From Trinickia caryophylli (GTDB lineage: Bacteria > Pseudomonadota > Gammaproteobacteria > Burkholderiales > Burkholderiaceae), in NCBI RefSeq assembly GCF_034424545.1, contig NZ_CP139971.1, positions 1,488,001-1,552,000 on the forward strand: a stretch of DNA of 64,000 nt, read 5' to 3'. Of the stretch, positions 18,392 through 27,998 are shown piece by piece; positions within the stretch are counted from its first letter, which is position 1, and the number at the start of each line of letters is the position of its first letter. The position numbers were made by a program, and so were the translations under genes. The notes below the pieces were generated by a model, which saw nothing but the letters and a program-made list of their open reading frames with translations, was not told the origin of the DNA and searched no databases.

Positions 18392-18694
18392 ATGTCGAAC
18401 GCCGAAAACAGTATGAAAGAGACGATTCTGGCAGCGATCAGTGAAGTGACGGGACGTCCGATTCCGGACGGGGGCGTGAATGACGATGCCAGCGTGTATG
18501 AGCTGGGTATCGATTCGATGAGCCTCGTCGAACTCATTTTCAAGCTCGAGGCCGAACTCGAGATCGACATTCCGCTCGCGGAACTCAACGAGAGCATCTT
18601 CGAGAGCCTCGCCGCACTGGTTACCTACCTCGAAAGCCGCAAGCAGGCGATGGCCGGGGCGGATTCGCTTGCCCCCGCAGATGCGGCAAAGTAA
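18392..18694 (+). CDS. Acyl carrier protein
   Basis: The 100-residue acidic protein has the phosphopantetheine site ELGIDSMSLVELIFKLE with Ser42 as the modified residue, followed by LEIDIPLAELNE and a last helix. It would carry acyl or aminoacyl intermediates as thioesters. Being first in a long operon with its own AMP-ligase, and not next to fabD/fabG/fabF, it is a dedicated carrier and not the housekeeping ACP. GGGA lies just before the ATG. The next gene starts 22 bp after its stop. Confidence 0.93.
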   Translation: MSNAENSMKETILAAISEVTGRPIPDGGVNDDASVYELGIDSMSLVELIFKLEAELEIDIPLAELNESIFESLAALVTYLESRKQAMAGADSLAPADAAK

Positions 18695-18716
18695 TTCCGG
18701 CCGAGCCTCCACCATC

Positions 18717-19793
18717 ATGCAACCGTCGGTTCACAGGCACGTTTCGGGCTCCGTTTCCGGCCTTGCGCTGAACACGCTCGTGCCGGCATGCCGGCACGAT
18801 CTCGCCGACGAGCAATCGAATTTCGCGCATAGGCGGCACGGCACGCTCGAAGGGCTCGGGCCTGCGCATCACCTGGTCGCGCTCGCATTGCATCGAGGCA
18901 ACTACGCCGCGACCATGGAGGTGCAGCCCGATTGGCGTGCTCGACTCGTGCGCGAGCGGGATGACACCGGGACGATTTTCGTCGAGCACGACATGCCGCT
19001 CGGCGACATGATGTCGTACGTGGCCGAGCCATTGCTCGGCAGGCTCGCGCCCGCGGGCAATCTCGTCATCAACTGCCAGAGCACCCGCGAATCCGTATTC
19101 GGCTCGTCGAATGCGGGGCGGATTCTCAGCGAGGCATCGCGTAGCGGCCTGGGTTTCACGGTTGGGCAACGGGGGCTCGTAGGCGGCATTCAAGCCCTCG
19201 AAGCCGCGCTCGTGCTCGGGCGCAACAGCCGGTTTTCCGGTACCGCGCTGCTGTGCGCCGGCGACAGATGGATCGACATCTATCCGCGCATTCTGGGCAA
19301 GTGGGCAACGCTGAGCGATGGCGCCGCGGCGGCGGCCTTCACGATCCGGCCGGATGCCCCTGAAAACCTGTGGATCCTCAACGATCGTGTGTCGAGCTAC
19401 TCGATCGACGCGCTTGCCGACGCCTCGCACGAATCTTCCGTCGCGCGCATCCATGGAGAACTGGTCGAACGGCTGTCGACATTGATCGATGCATCGTCGA
19501 TGGGCCGCGGCGGGTTGCTCGCGATCGCATCGCCGAGCGTCTGCGGCACGCTTGGGGGCGACGTCGAACGGTCGCTGGCGTCGCGCTACCCGCTCATTGG
19601 CGCGGGCAGTCCGCCCGAGCGCACACATTTCGGCTCGGCGAATGCGTTGATCAATCTGCAGCGTGCTGTCGGCGGGCACGAAGGCACGGCGAACGCTTAT
19701 GCGCCGGACGCTTACTTGACCTGGGATTGCGATCCATCGGGGCTCTTCGGCGCGGTCATCGTTGCCCGTTCCGCATTCGACACCGCACACTGA
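18717..19793 (+). CDS. KAS III-like protein lacking the catalytic cysteine
   Basis: The 358-residue protein has a thiolase-like layout. LGFTVGQRGLVGGIQALEAA (145-163) falls where KAS III enzymes carry the nucleophilic Cys, but no Cys is present. LSDGAAAAAFTI (199-210) equals the GDGAAA motif. THFGSANALINLQRAV comes near the end. It is therefore probably non-catalytic for condensation, like a chain length factor, or uses a different chemistry. I rate the fold assignment as likely but not certain. Its stop at 19793 overlaps the ribosome site of the next gene, which encodes a second KAS III-like protein, so the two may form a heterodimer. Confidence 0.6.
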   Translation: MQPSVHRHVSGSVSGLALNTLVPACRHDLADEQSNFAHRRHGTLEGLGPAHHLVALALHRGNYAATMEVQPDWRARLVRERDDTGTIFVEHDMPLGDMMSYVAEPLLGRLAPAGNLVINCQSTRESVFGSSNAGRILSEASRSGLGFTVGQRGLVGGIQALEAALVLGRNSRFSGTALLCAGDRWIDIYPRILGKWATLSDGAAAAAFTIRPDAPENLWILNDRVSSYSIDALADASHESSVARIHGELVERLSTLIDASSMGRGGLLAIASPSVCGTLGGDVERSLASRYPLIGAGSPPERTHFGSANALINLQRAVGGHEGTANAYAPDAYLTWDCDPSGLFGAVIVARSAFDTAH

Positions 19794-19803
19794 GGAGGTT
19801 TCG

Positions 19804-20775
19804 TTGAACTTGTCCGTCGACCAGCCCGCCGAGGCCACGTTTAGTCCGTTCGGGATCGCCCGATTGGGATCGTGCTTCGGCGATGCGACTATGGAACTGG
19901 ACGATCTGACGCATCGGGAGATCTGTTCGGTCGAGGAAGTGGATGCGATCCGGGCCGCCGGCAGCCGCCAGTTCTTTCGCTCGATGACGTTGTCGATCGA
20001 GGAACTCGCCGTGGATGCCACCCGCAACGTCTTGCGCGAAGCCGGCATCGAGCCCGCGGACGTGGGCTTTCTCGTATTTTGCAGCACGGTATTCGAGAGC
20101 ACCGCGCTCTATCCGGACGTGATCGCATCGCGGATCGCCGACGGAGCCGGTTGCGTGCATGCAAAGACGTTCTCCGTGCAGCACGCGTACTGCGTGTCCC
20201 CGTTCGTTGCGTTGCAGATTCTGAAGGAGTATTTCGGCGAACGTGAACAGCCCGCGTACGGCGTGGTCGTCTGCGCGGACATGATCGGCAAGAGTGCCGA
20301 GTATCTGCGGCCCATCGGCGTGCTCGGCGTACACAGCGATGGCGCGGCCGCGATGCTCGTTACCAATCGGAGCCCGGAATTTCAGCTGCTGGATACAGAG
20401 ATCTTCATCGATCCGGCCCGTTTCCAGGGGCGAAGCGACGACGGCAGAATCCAGCACGACGTTCGCTATTTCATGCTGCTCGCGAAAGTGCTGAAGACGT
20501 TGCTCAATCGTTGCAATGTGGATTCGATGGACGATGTCGCGCTTTTTCCGAACAATCTCAGCGCGCCGTCGTGGCGCAAGATCGGCCAACTGCTGTCGAT
20601 CCGCGAGGAGAACATACTGCTTGGCGAGATGCCGCGGGTTGCGCACGTATTCGGTGCGGATCCGTTCCTGAACCTCGCGTCCCCGGCGTGCGCCACCGAT
20701 CGTCGCTATGCGTTGCTGGTGGCGAGCGGCATTGCCGGCGCGTTCGGCGCGGCTCTCATGCGCAGGTGCTTATGA
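19804..20775 (+). CDS. 3-oxoacyl-ACP synthase III-like protein
   Basis: The 323-residue protein starts at TTG 19804, chosen because GAGGAGGTTTCG precedes it. It shows the KAS III order: ELAVDATRNVLREAGIEPAD, VFCSTVFEST, Cys130 in FSVQHAYCVSPFVALQIL as nucleophile, and HSDGAAAMLVT. Where KAS III has the catalytic His (HQAN), this protein reads FPNNLSAPSW, so His is replaced by Asn. A normal decarboxylative condensation is therefore doubtful; acyl transfer or a heterodimeric active site with the preceding protein are alternatives. It overlaps the next gene by 4 bp. Confidence 0.78.
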   Translation: MNLSVDQPAEATFSPFGIARLGSCFGDATMELDDLTHREICSVEEVDAIRAAGSRQFFRSMTLSIEELAVDATRNVLREAGIEPADVGFLVFCSTVFESTALYPDVIASRIADGAGCVHAKTFSVQHAYCVSPFVALQILKEYFGEREQPAYGVVVCADMIGKSAEYLRPIGVLGVHSDGAAAMLVTNRSPEFQLLDTEIFIDPARFQGRSDDGRIQHDVRYFMLLAKVLKTLLNRCNVDSMDDVALFPNNLSAPSWRKIGQLLSIREENILLGEMPRVAHVFGADPFLNLASPACATDRRYALLVASGIAGAFGAALMRRCL

Positions 20776-22130
20776 GTTCGAACGCCGCCGCCTCGCGCCC
20801 GCCGTCGGTCGCTTCGGCACTGACCGAAAGCGCTGCCGCTCTCGTTGCGCAACTGTCGATCACGCTGCTCGGGTTCATGGATGCATATTTCATGGCGAAG
20901 CTCGGCGTCGAGACGCTGGCCACCATGTCGTACGTCACCGGCTTCGTGATTCTCGTCAACGCGTCGTTCGGCGGCGCCCTGCAGGCCTTCCTGATCGTTG
21001 GCGGCGGCCGGCTCGGCAGCGGCGACAAGCCGGGTTTTTCCCATACGGCGCGCGCGGCGATGCGCGCGGGCATGCTGCTTTGCGGCGTTGCCTACCTGAC
21101 GATTCTCGCGGCGATCAGCCTGTTGTCCAGCATCTCGTCGTCGGCGCCTCGCGGCGCCTTGGTGCTTGTCGTGCTGCTGGCACCCGGCATCCTGCTGAAT
21201 GCCGCATGCCTGGTGTTCCGGCTGAAAGCGATGCTGCTGAAGGCACCGGCGGTGCTGGTGGCGATGTCGCTCTCGCTGGTCGTGGCGAAGTTCATTGCGC
21301 TGACGCTGATATTCCATCTGCACCCGTTCTCCGATCACTACCCGCTCGCGGCGCTCGCCGGCAGCAGCTTCGCATCGGCACTCGTGTGCCTCGCGGCCTC
21401 GTGGGCGCTCGACCGGTGGCGCTTCGTGCAGATCAATCTGCATCGCTCCGATGCCCGGGCGGTTGCCGCGTTCGTGAAACGGATTATCGTCATCGGTCTG
21501 CCGATCGGCGCGGTGATCGTCCTCGAGATGTCGGTGCTCGGCATCGGACAGATGATCCAGACGCTGCTCGGTGTTCGCTTCGGCGCAGCCTTCGGGTTGG
21601 TTATCCAATTCGTGCTTCTCGCGCAGACGGTTGCCGTGGCGCTCGGTCAAGTGACGACGATCCATGTTTCGATCGCGTGCAACATGCGGGATCGCGGCGC
21701 ACTGGCTCAGGCCGTGAAGATCGGCGTGATGTCCACGGCATTGCTACACGGGGTGATTGCCGTCGCGACGATGGCCGCGCCCGGCGCGATCATAGAGCTG
21801 ATACTCCCACAACGGCTCACGGCGGACGCGGCGCTCGTCGATACGCTCGCCGGTTATCTGCGCTACGGCGCGGTGTGCCAGCTGATGCTCGCGATGGTGG
21901 TCTGCCTCGCCTCCATCCTGCGCGGCATGGACGATCTCGGGCATCCGATCGCGACCATCGCAATCAACTATCTCGGCCTCGGTGTGGTTTTGTCCGCGGC
22001 TGTCGCATACCTCACTCCACTGCGTGACCTCGGCGTATGGATCGGCATTGCCGCATCGCTCGCAAGCAGCGTCACGTTTCTCGGCCTTCGCGTGGTAGGC
22101 AACGTCAGACGACCGGAGCTGCTGCAATGA
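20772..22130 (+). CDS. MATE-family efflux transporter
   Basis: The 452-residue membrane protein has about 12 hydrophobic segments in two similar halves. Features are LGFMDAYFMAKLGVETLATMSY in the first helix pair and ILRGMDDLGHPIATIAINYLGLG late in the protein, both typical of MATE cation- or proton-driven exporters. It is tied to its neighbours by ATGA overlaps on both sides, so it is translated with the biosynthetic genes. It probably exports the product or an intermediate, or gives self-protection. Confidence 0.9.
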   Translation: MSSNAAASRPPSVASALTESAAALVAQLSITLLGFMDAYFMAKLGVETLATMSYVTGFVILVNASFGGALQAFLIVGGGRLGSGDKPGFSHTARAAMRAGMLLCGVAYLTILAAISLLSSISSSAPRGALVLVVLLAPGILLNAACLVFRLKAMLLKAPAVLVAMSLSLVVAKFIALTLIFHLHPFSDHYPLAALAGSSFASALVCLAASWALDRWRFVQINLHRSDARAVAAFVKRIIVIGLPIGAVIVLEMSVLGIGQMIQTLLGVRFGAAFGLVIQFVLLAQTVAVALGQVTTIHVSIACNMRDRGALAQAVKIGVMSTALLHGVIAVATMAAPGAIIELILPQRLTADAALVDTLAGYLRYGAVCQLMLAMVVCLASILRGMDDLGHPIATIAINYLGLGVVLSAAVAYLTPLRDLGVWIGIAASLASSVTFLGLRVVGNVRRPELLQ

Positions 22131-23707
22131 CACAGGAATTCTTGACACCGCTCTTCGAGATCGACGATGGATTTTGCATCGTCTACAAGGGCGAGGCGCA
22201 CGTGGGCACCCGCCTTCGCAGCCGGGTCGATGCAACGGCGGCCCGCCTGCGCGCGCTCGGATTGAAGCCGGGCGGGCGGGTCGCCATATGCGGCCCGAAA
22301 TCGGTCGATCTCTGCGTGCTCATGCTTGCGACGTGGGCGCTCGGCGGCGTGGCCGTGCCTCTCTTTTCGGGGCTGAAGGCAAAACAGATGCGCCACGCGC
22401 TGAACGACAGCGAGCCGACGCTCGTGTTCGCGGCCTCGCGCGACTTCGATGTGGTGGCCCAGGCGCACGATGGCACGACGAGGCCGCTCGAGCGCATCGA
22501 TGCCGGGGATGCGCCCGGCACGCAGGCGGGTAACGGCGGTGCGTGCGCCGATTGGCCGGCCGTTCGGGTCGCGGATGCCGACCCCGCGCTGATCGTGTAC
22601 ACCTCGGGTTCGACTGGCCAGCCAAAGGGTGTCGTGTTCTCGCGCAGCAACCTCGTGCTGGGAGCCAAGTCGGTCGCGCGCTTCATGCGTCTTGCGGCTG
22701 ACGATCGTGTTCTATGCCTTCTTCCGTTCAGCTTCGACGCGGGCCTCAATCAGTTCCTGAGTGCGCTGATCGCGGGCGCAACGGCGGTCTTGATCGATTT
22801 CGTTCACGCGAGTCAGGTCGAGGAGTGTTGTGCCGTTCAGCGCATTACCAGCATGACCGCTGTGCCGGGACTCTGGAGCCGAATCGGCATGGCGGCGTGG
22901 CGCGACGACGCGCGCTTGCACATCCGCCGGATCGGCAACACGGGCGGGCATCTGCAAGCGGATCTGCTGCGGCGGTTGCAGAACGTCTTCTCGAACGCGA
23001 ACGTGTTCCTGATGTACGGCTTCACCGAAGCATTCCGCGCGACCTGTCTCGATCCCGCTTATGTCGCGGCAAAGCCGCATTCGGTCGGGCGGCCGATTCC
23101 CTTCGCGAGCGTGGCCGTGGTGTCCGAAGACGGCCGGCTGTGCGGGCCGAACGAGGTGGGCGAACTCGTGCAGTTCGGGCCGCTCGTGACGCTCGGCTAT
23201 CGCAATTTGCCGGAGGAAAACGCGGTGAAGTTCCGTCCGATTCCCGACGGGCTTTTGAGCGCCCTGATGGGGCCGGCGGGCCGCCGCTATGGATTCGACC
23301 CGACGCATGCGGCGACGGCGGCGTGGTCCGGCGACCTCGTCAGTATCGACGAGGACGGCGACATCGTTTATCGCGGCCGCAAGGACGACCTGATCAAGGT
23401 CAACGGTTTTCGCGTCTGCGCGGGCGATGTCGAAGATGCGTGCATCGAAGCGGGACTGGCGATCGCGATTGCGATTGGCGTGACCGGGCAGGACGAGGAG
23501 GGCATCGTCGTTTTCGCCAAGGCCGGAGATGCCTCGCCCGGCGAGCGCGAAGTCCGGGACCGGCTGCGCGCGAGCCTGCCGGCGTACATGGTGCCCCGTC
23601 AGATAGTGTTCATCGACGATTTCCCGCTGACAGCCAACGGAAAGTTCGACCGGCAAGCGCTGCGGTTGCTGGCGCCGCAGGGAGCACAGAGCGGAGCAAC
23701 GGCGTGA
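22127..23707 (+). CDS. AMP-forming acyl/aminoacyl ligase
   Basis: The 526-residue enzyme carries the ANL-family motifs: YTSGSTGQPKGVVFSRSNL (phosphate loop), MYGFTEAFRA, GDLVSIDEDGDIVYRGRKDD, IKVNGFRV and the catalytic Lys in PLTANGKFDRQAL. It adenylates a carboxylic acid and passes it to a thiol, most likely Ser42-phosphopantetheine of the carrier protein at the head of this operon. Ligases of this type that work with a lone carrier protein and a PLP decarboxylase are known in macrolactam starter-unit pathways (VinN, FlvN) and in exosortase-linked gene sets. Its substrate is not readable from sequence. Confidence 0.9.
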   Translation: MTQEFLTPLFEIDDGFCIVYKGEAHVGTRLRSRVDATAARLRALGLKPGGRVAICGPKSVDLCVLMLATWALGGVAVPLFSGLKAKQMRHALNDSEPTLVFAASRDFDVVAQAHDGTTRPLERIDAGDAPGTQAGNGGACADWPAVRVADADPALIVYTSGSTGQPKGVVFSRSNLVLGAKSVARFMRLAADDRVLCLLPFSFDAGLNQFLSALIAGATAVLIDFVHASQVEECCAVQRITSMTAVPGLWSRIGMAAWRDDARLHIRRIGNTGGHLQADLLRRLQNVFSNANVFLMYGFTEAFRATCLDPAYVAAKPHSVGRPIPFASVAVVSEDGRLCGPNEVGELVQFGPLVTLGYRNLPEENAVKFRPIPDGLLSALMGPAGRRYGFDPTHAATAAWSGDLVSIDEDGDIVYRGRKDDLIKVNGFRVCAGDVEDACIEAGLAIAIAIGVTGQDEEGIVVFAKAGDASPGEREVRDRLRASLPAYMVPRQIVFIDDFPLTANGKFDRQALRLLAPQGAQSGATA

Positions 23708-24494
23708 ATGAGCATTGCAGATTTCAATTCCTCGAGGGTGCGAGCGCTATGAAACCCGGCTTCGAATACGACGGTTGGCTTTGCATCGACGATCTGCTCG
23801 GCACGGACCACCCCCGGCAGGCGTTCTCCGGAGCACAGGTGCGGCCCGCCAAACCGGGCTCGATGGCGTGCGACGGCGACGTTGCGCCGCTGGCGGAAAA
23901 TGCGATTCGGCAACGCTGGCGCGAGATCGTCGCCGCCGCGCATCACGATCTCGGACGCCTGGCGCTGCTGCTGGACATACACGGCGATACGCGGCCGGAG
24001 GCCGACCCCGAAGCGTTCGCACGCGCCGTCGAAAGCAGCTGCGACCGGTTGACGCCGCATGCCGGTTCGGGGGACGCGCAGCGGTTGCTGCCCCGCGCCT
24101 GCGTGCTGGCGGGTCTGGGCGGGCGCTTGATCCGCGATGCATACGATTACGCGAACACCCGCGTGGTGATGGGCAGCGCGTTGATCGGCTATCAGCTCGT
24201 CTGCGCGAAGTTGGCGGACATGGCCATTGCCGACGAGATCGTCGAAGAGCGGCTCAAGGCGGCGTTGGATGCGCCGACGCGCCCACGTGTGCAAACGGGT
24301 TGGCGCGGCGTGCCCGCATTGAGCGCAGCGCAACACCTCGCGGAGATAGGGCGGTGCATCGGCACGGTGATCGGTCTTTATATCGACATCCATGCAGGTC
24401 ATGCATTCGTTCAGCGTCGCGCATCGGTGCCCCGTCTGGCCCTTGCGCAGTCGCTGCTCGAGGGCATGGGGGCCGTTCAGCGGGAGGATGCGTG

Positions 24495-24495
<1 letters not shown>
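23704..24495 (+). CDS. Stand-alone acyl-CoA-dehydrogenase C-terminal-like protein
   Basis: The 263-residue protein matches only the helical C-terminal half of acyl-CoA dehydrogenases. VLAGLGGRLIRDAYDYANTR and GYQLVCAKLADMAIADEIVEE (about 134-182) equal the family blocks around the re-entrant helices. The N-terminal and beta domains are missing, and no catalytic Glu motif is seen. A full-length dehydrogenase lies 1.1 kb downstream, so it may be a non-catalytic partner subunit. GTG 23704 overlaps the ligase stop (GTGA) and follows GGAG; ATG 23749 is an alternative. Confidence 0.65.
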
Positions 24496-25565
<1,070 letters not shown>

Positions 25566-25575
25566 GGGGACCGCT

Positions 25576-26790
25576 ATGATGATGTGTTCGATCGTGCAGC
25601 GAGCGCTGGAGGAGCGGCCGGCGCTGCAGCGTCTCTATACGAACCTTCGTGAATGCGGCCGGCTCGCGGACGAGCTTGCCGACGTCCCTGCGCAATTCTT
25701 TCGCGGGCTCGACGTGGCGGGTCTCAACCGCAACGGCATGGCGGACATCGATACCGGACCCAACGCGCGCAAGGCTGGCGATCTGTGTGTCGTCAACGAG
25801 GTCAATGGGCACGCGGACCCCGCGCTGGCTATTGCATTGCCGGGCGGAAGCCTCACGCTCGCGGTGATCGATTTCGCCAGCCGCGAGCAGAAGGACCGGA
25901 TCCTGGCGCTGTTGGACTCCGATCGCCCGGTATGGGGCGCGTTCGCCATGACGGAGCCGTCGTCGGGCACCGACGCCACGCGGATGAGCACGATAGCGAC
26001 GAAGGTCCCGGGCGGGTACCGGCTGAACGGGGAGAAATGTTTCATAGGCAACGCGGGGCGCGCTGCTTATGTGATCGTGTTCGCAACGGTTGCCCCGGAA
26101 AAAGGCCAGTTTGGCATCCGGCCATTTTTCATTCCCATTCCGTCCGCGGGGCTGGAGATCGACGATAAGGAACGGATGCTTGGATTGCGTGCGGTCCGCG
26201 CGAGCCGTATTACGTTGCGAGACTGTTTCGTGGCCGACGCCGATGTGGTCGGCGCCGGTACGAAGCTGGATCCGGCGCGCTCGTTCAGCTATGCGCAAGC
26301 CAGCTGGAACGCGATGCGGCCATGCCTGGGATCGTTGATAGTCGGCGCCACGCAGCGGGTGCTGGACGACCTGAGCGAAGGGGCGGGGGGCCACACGCCG
26401 ACGCTGCGCGCCGGTGTGGCGGCGACGCTCGACGAATACGAGGGCAGGCTGTATTCCGCACGGCTGCTGTGCCGTCGCGCGGCTGCCTTGATCGATGCGG
26501 GGCAGCCGTCGCTGATCGCATCGTCGATCGCAAAGGCCTATGCGGCCGATTGCGCAAGAGCCTGCATCGAGCACGTGATGAACCTGCGTGGCATTGCAGG
26601 GCATCCGTTGGTGGCCGATTTCGCCCGCTGGCGCCGCGATTTCCACGCATTCAACATCATGGAGGGGACCGGCGATATCCACCGCATGATGATCGCGCGC
26701 GACAGAAACCGGCAGCGCACCGGGCTCGTTGCGCTTTCCGACGGCGCGGCGCGGGCCGCGCGCGATGCCGACGCGGTGCAGCTTGCGTAA
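25576..26790 (+). CDS. Acyl-CoA (or acyl-ACP) dehydrogenase
   Basis: The 404-residue flavoprotein has all three domains. FAMTEPSSGTDATRMST (123-139) and KVPGGYRLNGEKCFIGNAG bind FAD and substrate. NIMEGTGDIHRMMIAR holds Glu363 in the position of the usual catalytic base. It would desaturate a thioester at C2-C3, or an amino-acyl thioester. Its neighbours, a partial dehydrogenase and a carrier protein, suggest a carrier-bound substrate rather than CoA. The length is normal for the family. A 75-bp gap separates it from the monooxygenase gene. Confidence 0.9.
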   Translation: MMMCSIVQRALEERPALQRLYTNLRECGRLADELADVPAQFFRGLDVAGLNRNGMADIDTGPNARKAGDLCVVNEVNGHADPALAIALPGGSLTLAVIDFASREQKDRILALLDSDRPVWGAFAMTEPSSGTDATRMSTIATKVPGGYRLNGEKCFIGNAGRAAYVIVFATVAPEKGQFGIRPFFIPIPSAGLEIDDKERMLGLRAVRASRITLRDCFVADADVVGAGTKLDPARSFSYAQASWNAMRPCLGSLIVGATQRVLDDLSEGAGGHTPTLRAGVAATLDEYEGRLYSARLLCRRAAALIDAGQPSLIASSIAKAYAADCARACIEHVMNLRGIAGHPLVADFARWRRDFHAFNIMEGTGDIHRMMIARDRNRQRTGLVALSDGAARAARDADAVQLA

Positions 26791-26865
26791 GCCGATCGCG
26801 CCATCGCGACCACCCAGACACCGCGACGATTCCGGTGGTGCTCAACCTACCCACGCACAGGTGCC

Positions 26866-27939
26866 ATGAAGTTCTCCCTCTTTTACGAACTGCAGATGGC
26901 GAAGCCGACGCCCGACGAGGAAGCCAGGCTGATCGCTCAATGCGCACGGCAGGCGGTGATGGCCGACGAACTGGGTTATCACTGCCTATGGGCGGTCGAG
27001 CATCATGGGCTGTACGGCTACTCGCATTCTTCTGCGCCCGAGGTTTTTCTGTCGTACGTCGCGGGCAAAACGCGCAAGATTCGGCTCGGGCACGGGATTT
27101 CGCTCACGCCGCACCGGTACAACCACCCGATCCGCGTTGCCGAACGCGTCGCGATGCTCGATGTCCTGTCGGGCGGCCGCGTGAATTGGGGGTCCGGCCG
27201 GAGTTCGAGCAACATCGAACCCGAACTCTTCGGCGCATCGCGCGACACGCTCGAATCCGAATGGAGGGAAGCGCTCGAACTGGTTCCGGCCATATGGCAG
27301 AACGACGTGTTCGAATGGAACGGTCAACACTACAAGGTGCCGCCCACGCGCATCCGGCCGCATCCCGTGCAAAAGCCGCATCCGCCCATGTTCGCGCCGG
27401 CATTCTCCGACCACTCGCTGCTGTCGGTGGCCGAGCTGGGTCTTGGCGCGCTGAATTTCAGCCTTGGAAGCTTCGACGAGATGGTCGCGAAGATCGGGCG
27501 CTACCGGGCCGCACTTGCGAATTCGCCGGCGAGACCTTACGCGCGCAACGATTGCTTCGCGGTCACGGTGAATACCTGTGTTTTGCCGAACGACCATGAA
27601 GCATGCCGGCACGGGTTCCGGGGTGCCCGCTATTTCAAGGACGCGTTCAACCTTTACTACTACCGAACGCCATTGCCGCTTTCCGCGCCGATGAGCGTGA
27701 ACACCGACGATCTCGACGATCAGACGCTGGCCTTCACGAAAAAGATGCGCATGAACCCCGAGACGCAGCTTCTGTCGATGATCGGCGATCCCGCCATCGC
27801 GCGTGAAAAGGTGCGGCTGTTTCAGGAAGCAGGCGTAGACGAATTGCTGCTGTGCATGCAACTGGGCACCGTACCGCCGGAAATCGTGGAACGGTCGCTG
27901 ATCTGCTTCGCGGAGCAGGTCATGTCGCATTTTCTCTGA
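26866..27939 (+). CDS. Luciferase-like flavin-dependent monooxygenase
   Basis: The 357-residue protein has the LLM TIM-barrel blocks: GYHCLWAVEHHGLYGYSH, KIRLGHGISLTPHRYNHPIRVAE, MLDVLSGGRVNWGSGRSSS and GDPAIAREKVRLFQEAGVDEL. Such enzymes use reduced FMN made by a separate reductase; the HpaC-like protein encoded at 13719-14288 is the likely source. Group A monooxygenases of this type in biosynthetic clusters hydroxylate carbon or nitrogen next to a carrier-bound acyl group, or insert oxygen. The reaction here is not known. It belongs to the main operon by orientation and spacing. Confidence 0.9.
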   Translation: MKFSLFYELQMAKPTPDEEARLIAQCARQAVMADELGYHCLWAVEHHGLYGYSHSSAPEVFLSYVAGKTRKIRLGHGISLTPHRYNHPIRVAERVAMLDVLSGGRVNWGSGRSSSNIEPELFGASRDTLESEWREALELVPAIWQNDVFEWNGQHYKVPPTRIRPHPVQKPHPPMFAPAFSDHSLLSVAELGLGALNFSLGSFDEMVAKIGRYRAALANSPARPYARNDCFAVTVNTCVLPNDHEACRHGFRGARYFKDAFNLYYYRTPLPLSAPMSVNTDDLDDQTLAFTKKMRMNPETQLLSMIGDPAIAREKVRLFQEAGVDELLLCMQLGTVPPEIVERSLICFAEQVMSHFL

Positions 27940-27998
27940 AGAGTGCGCATCGCATACGCCGCACGGAAAGTTCCAATCGCTTGGGAGCCGATACCGAC

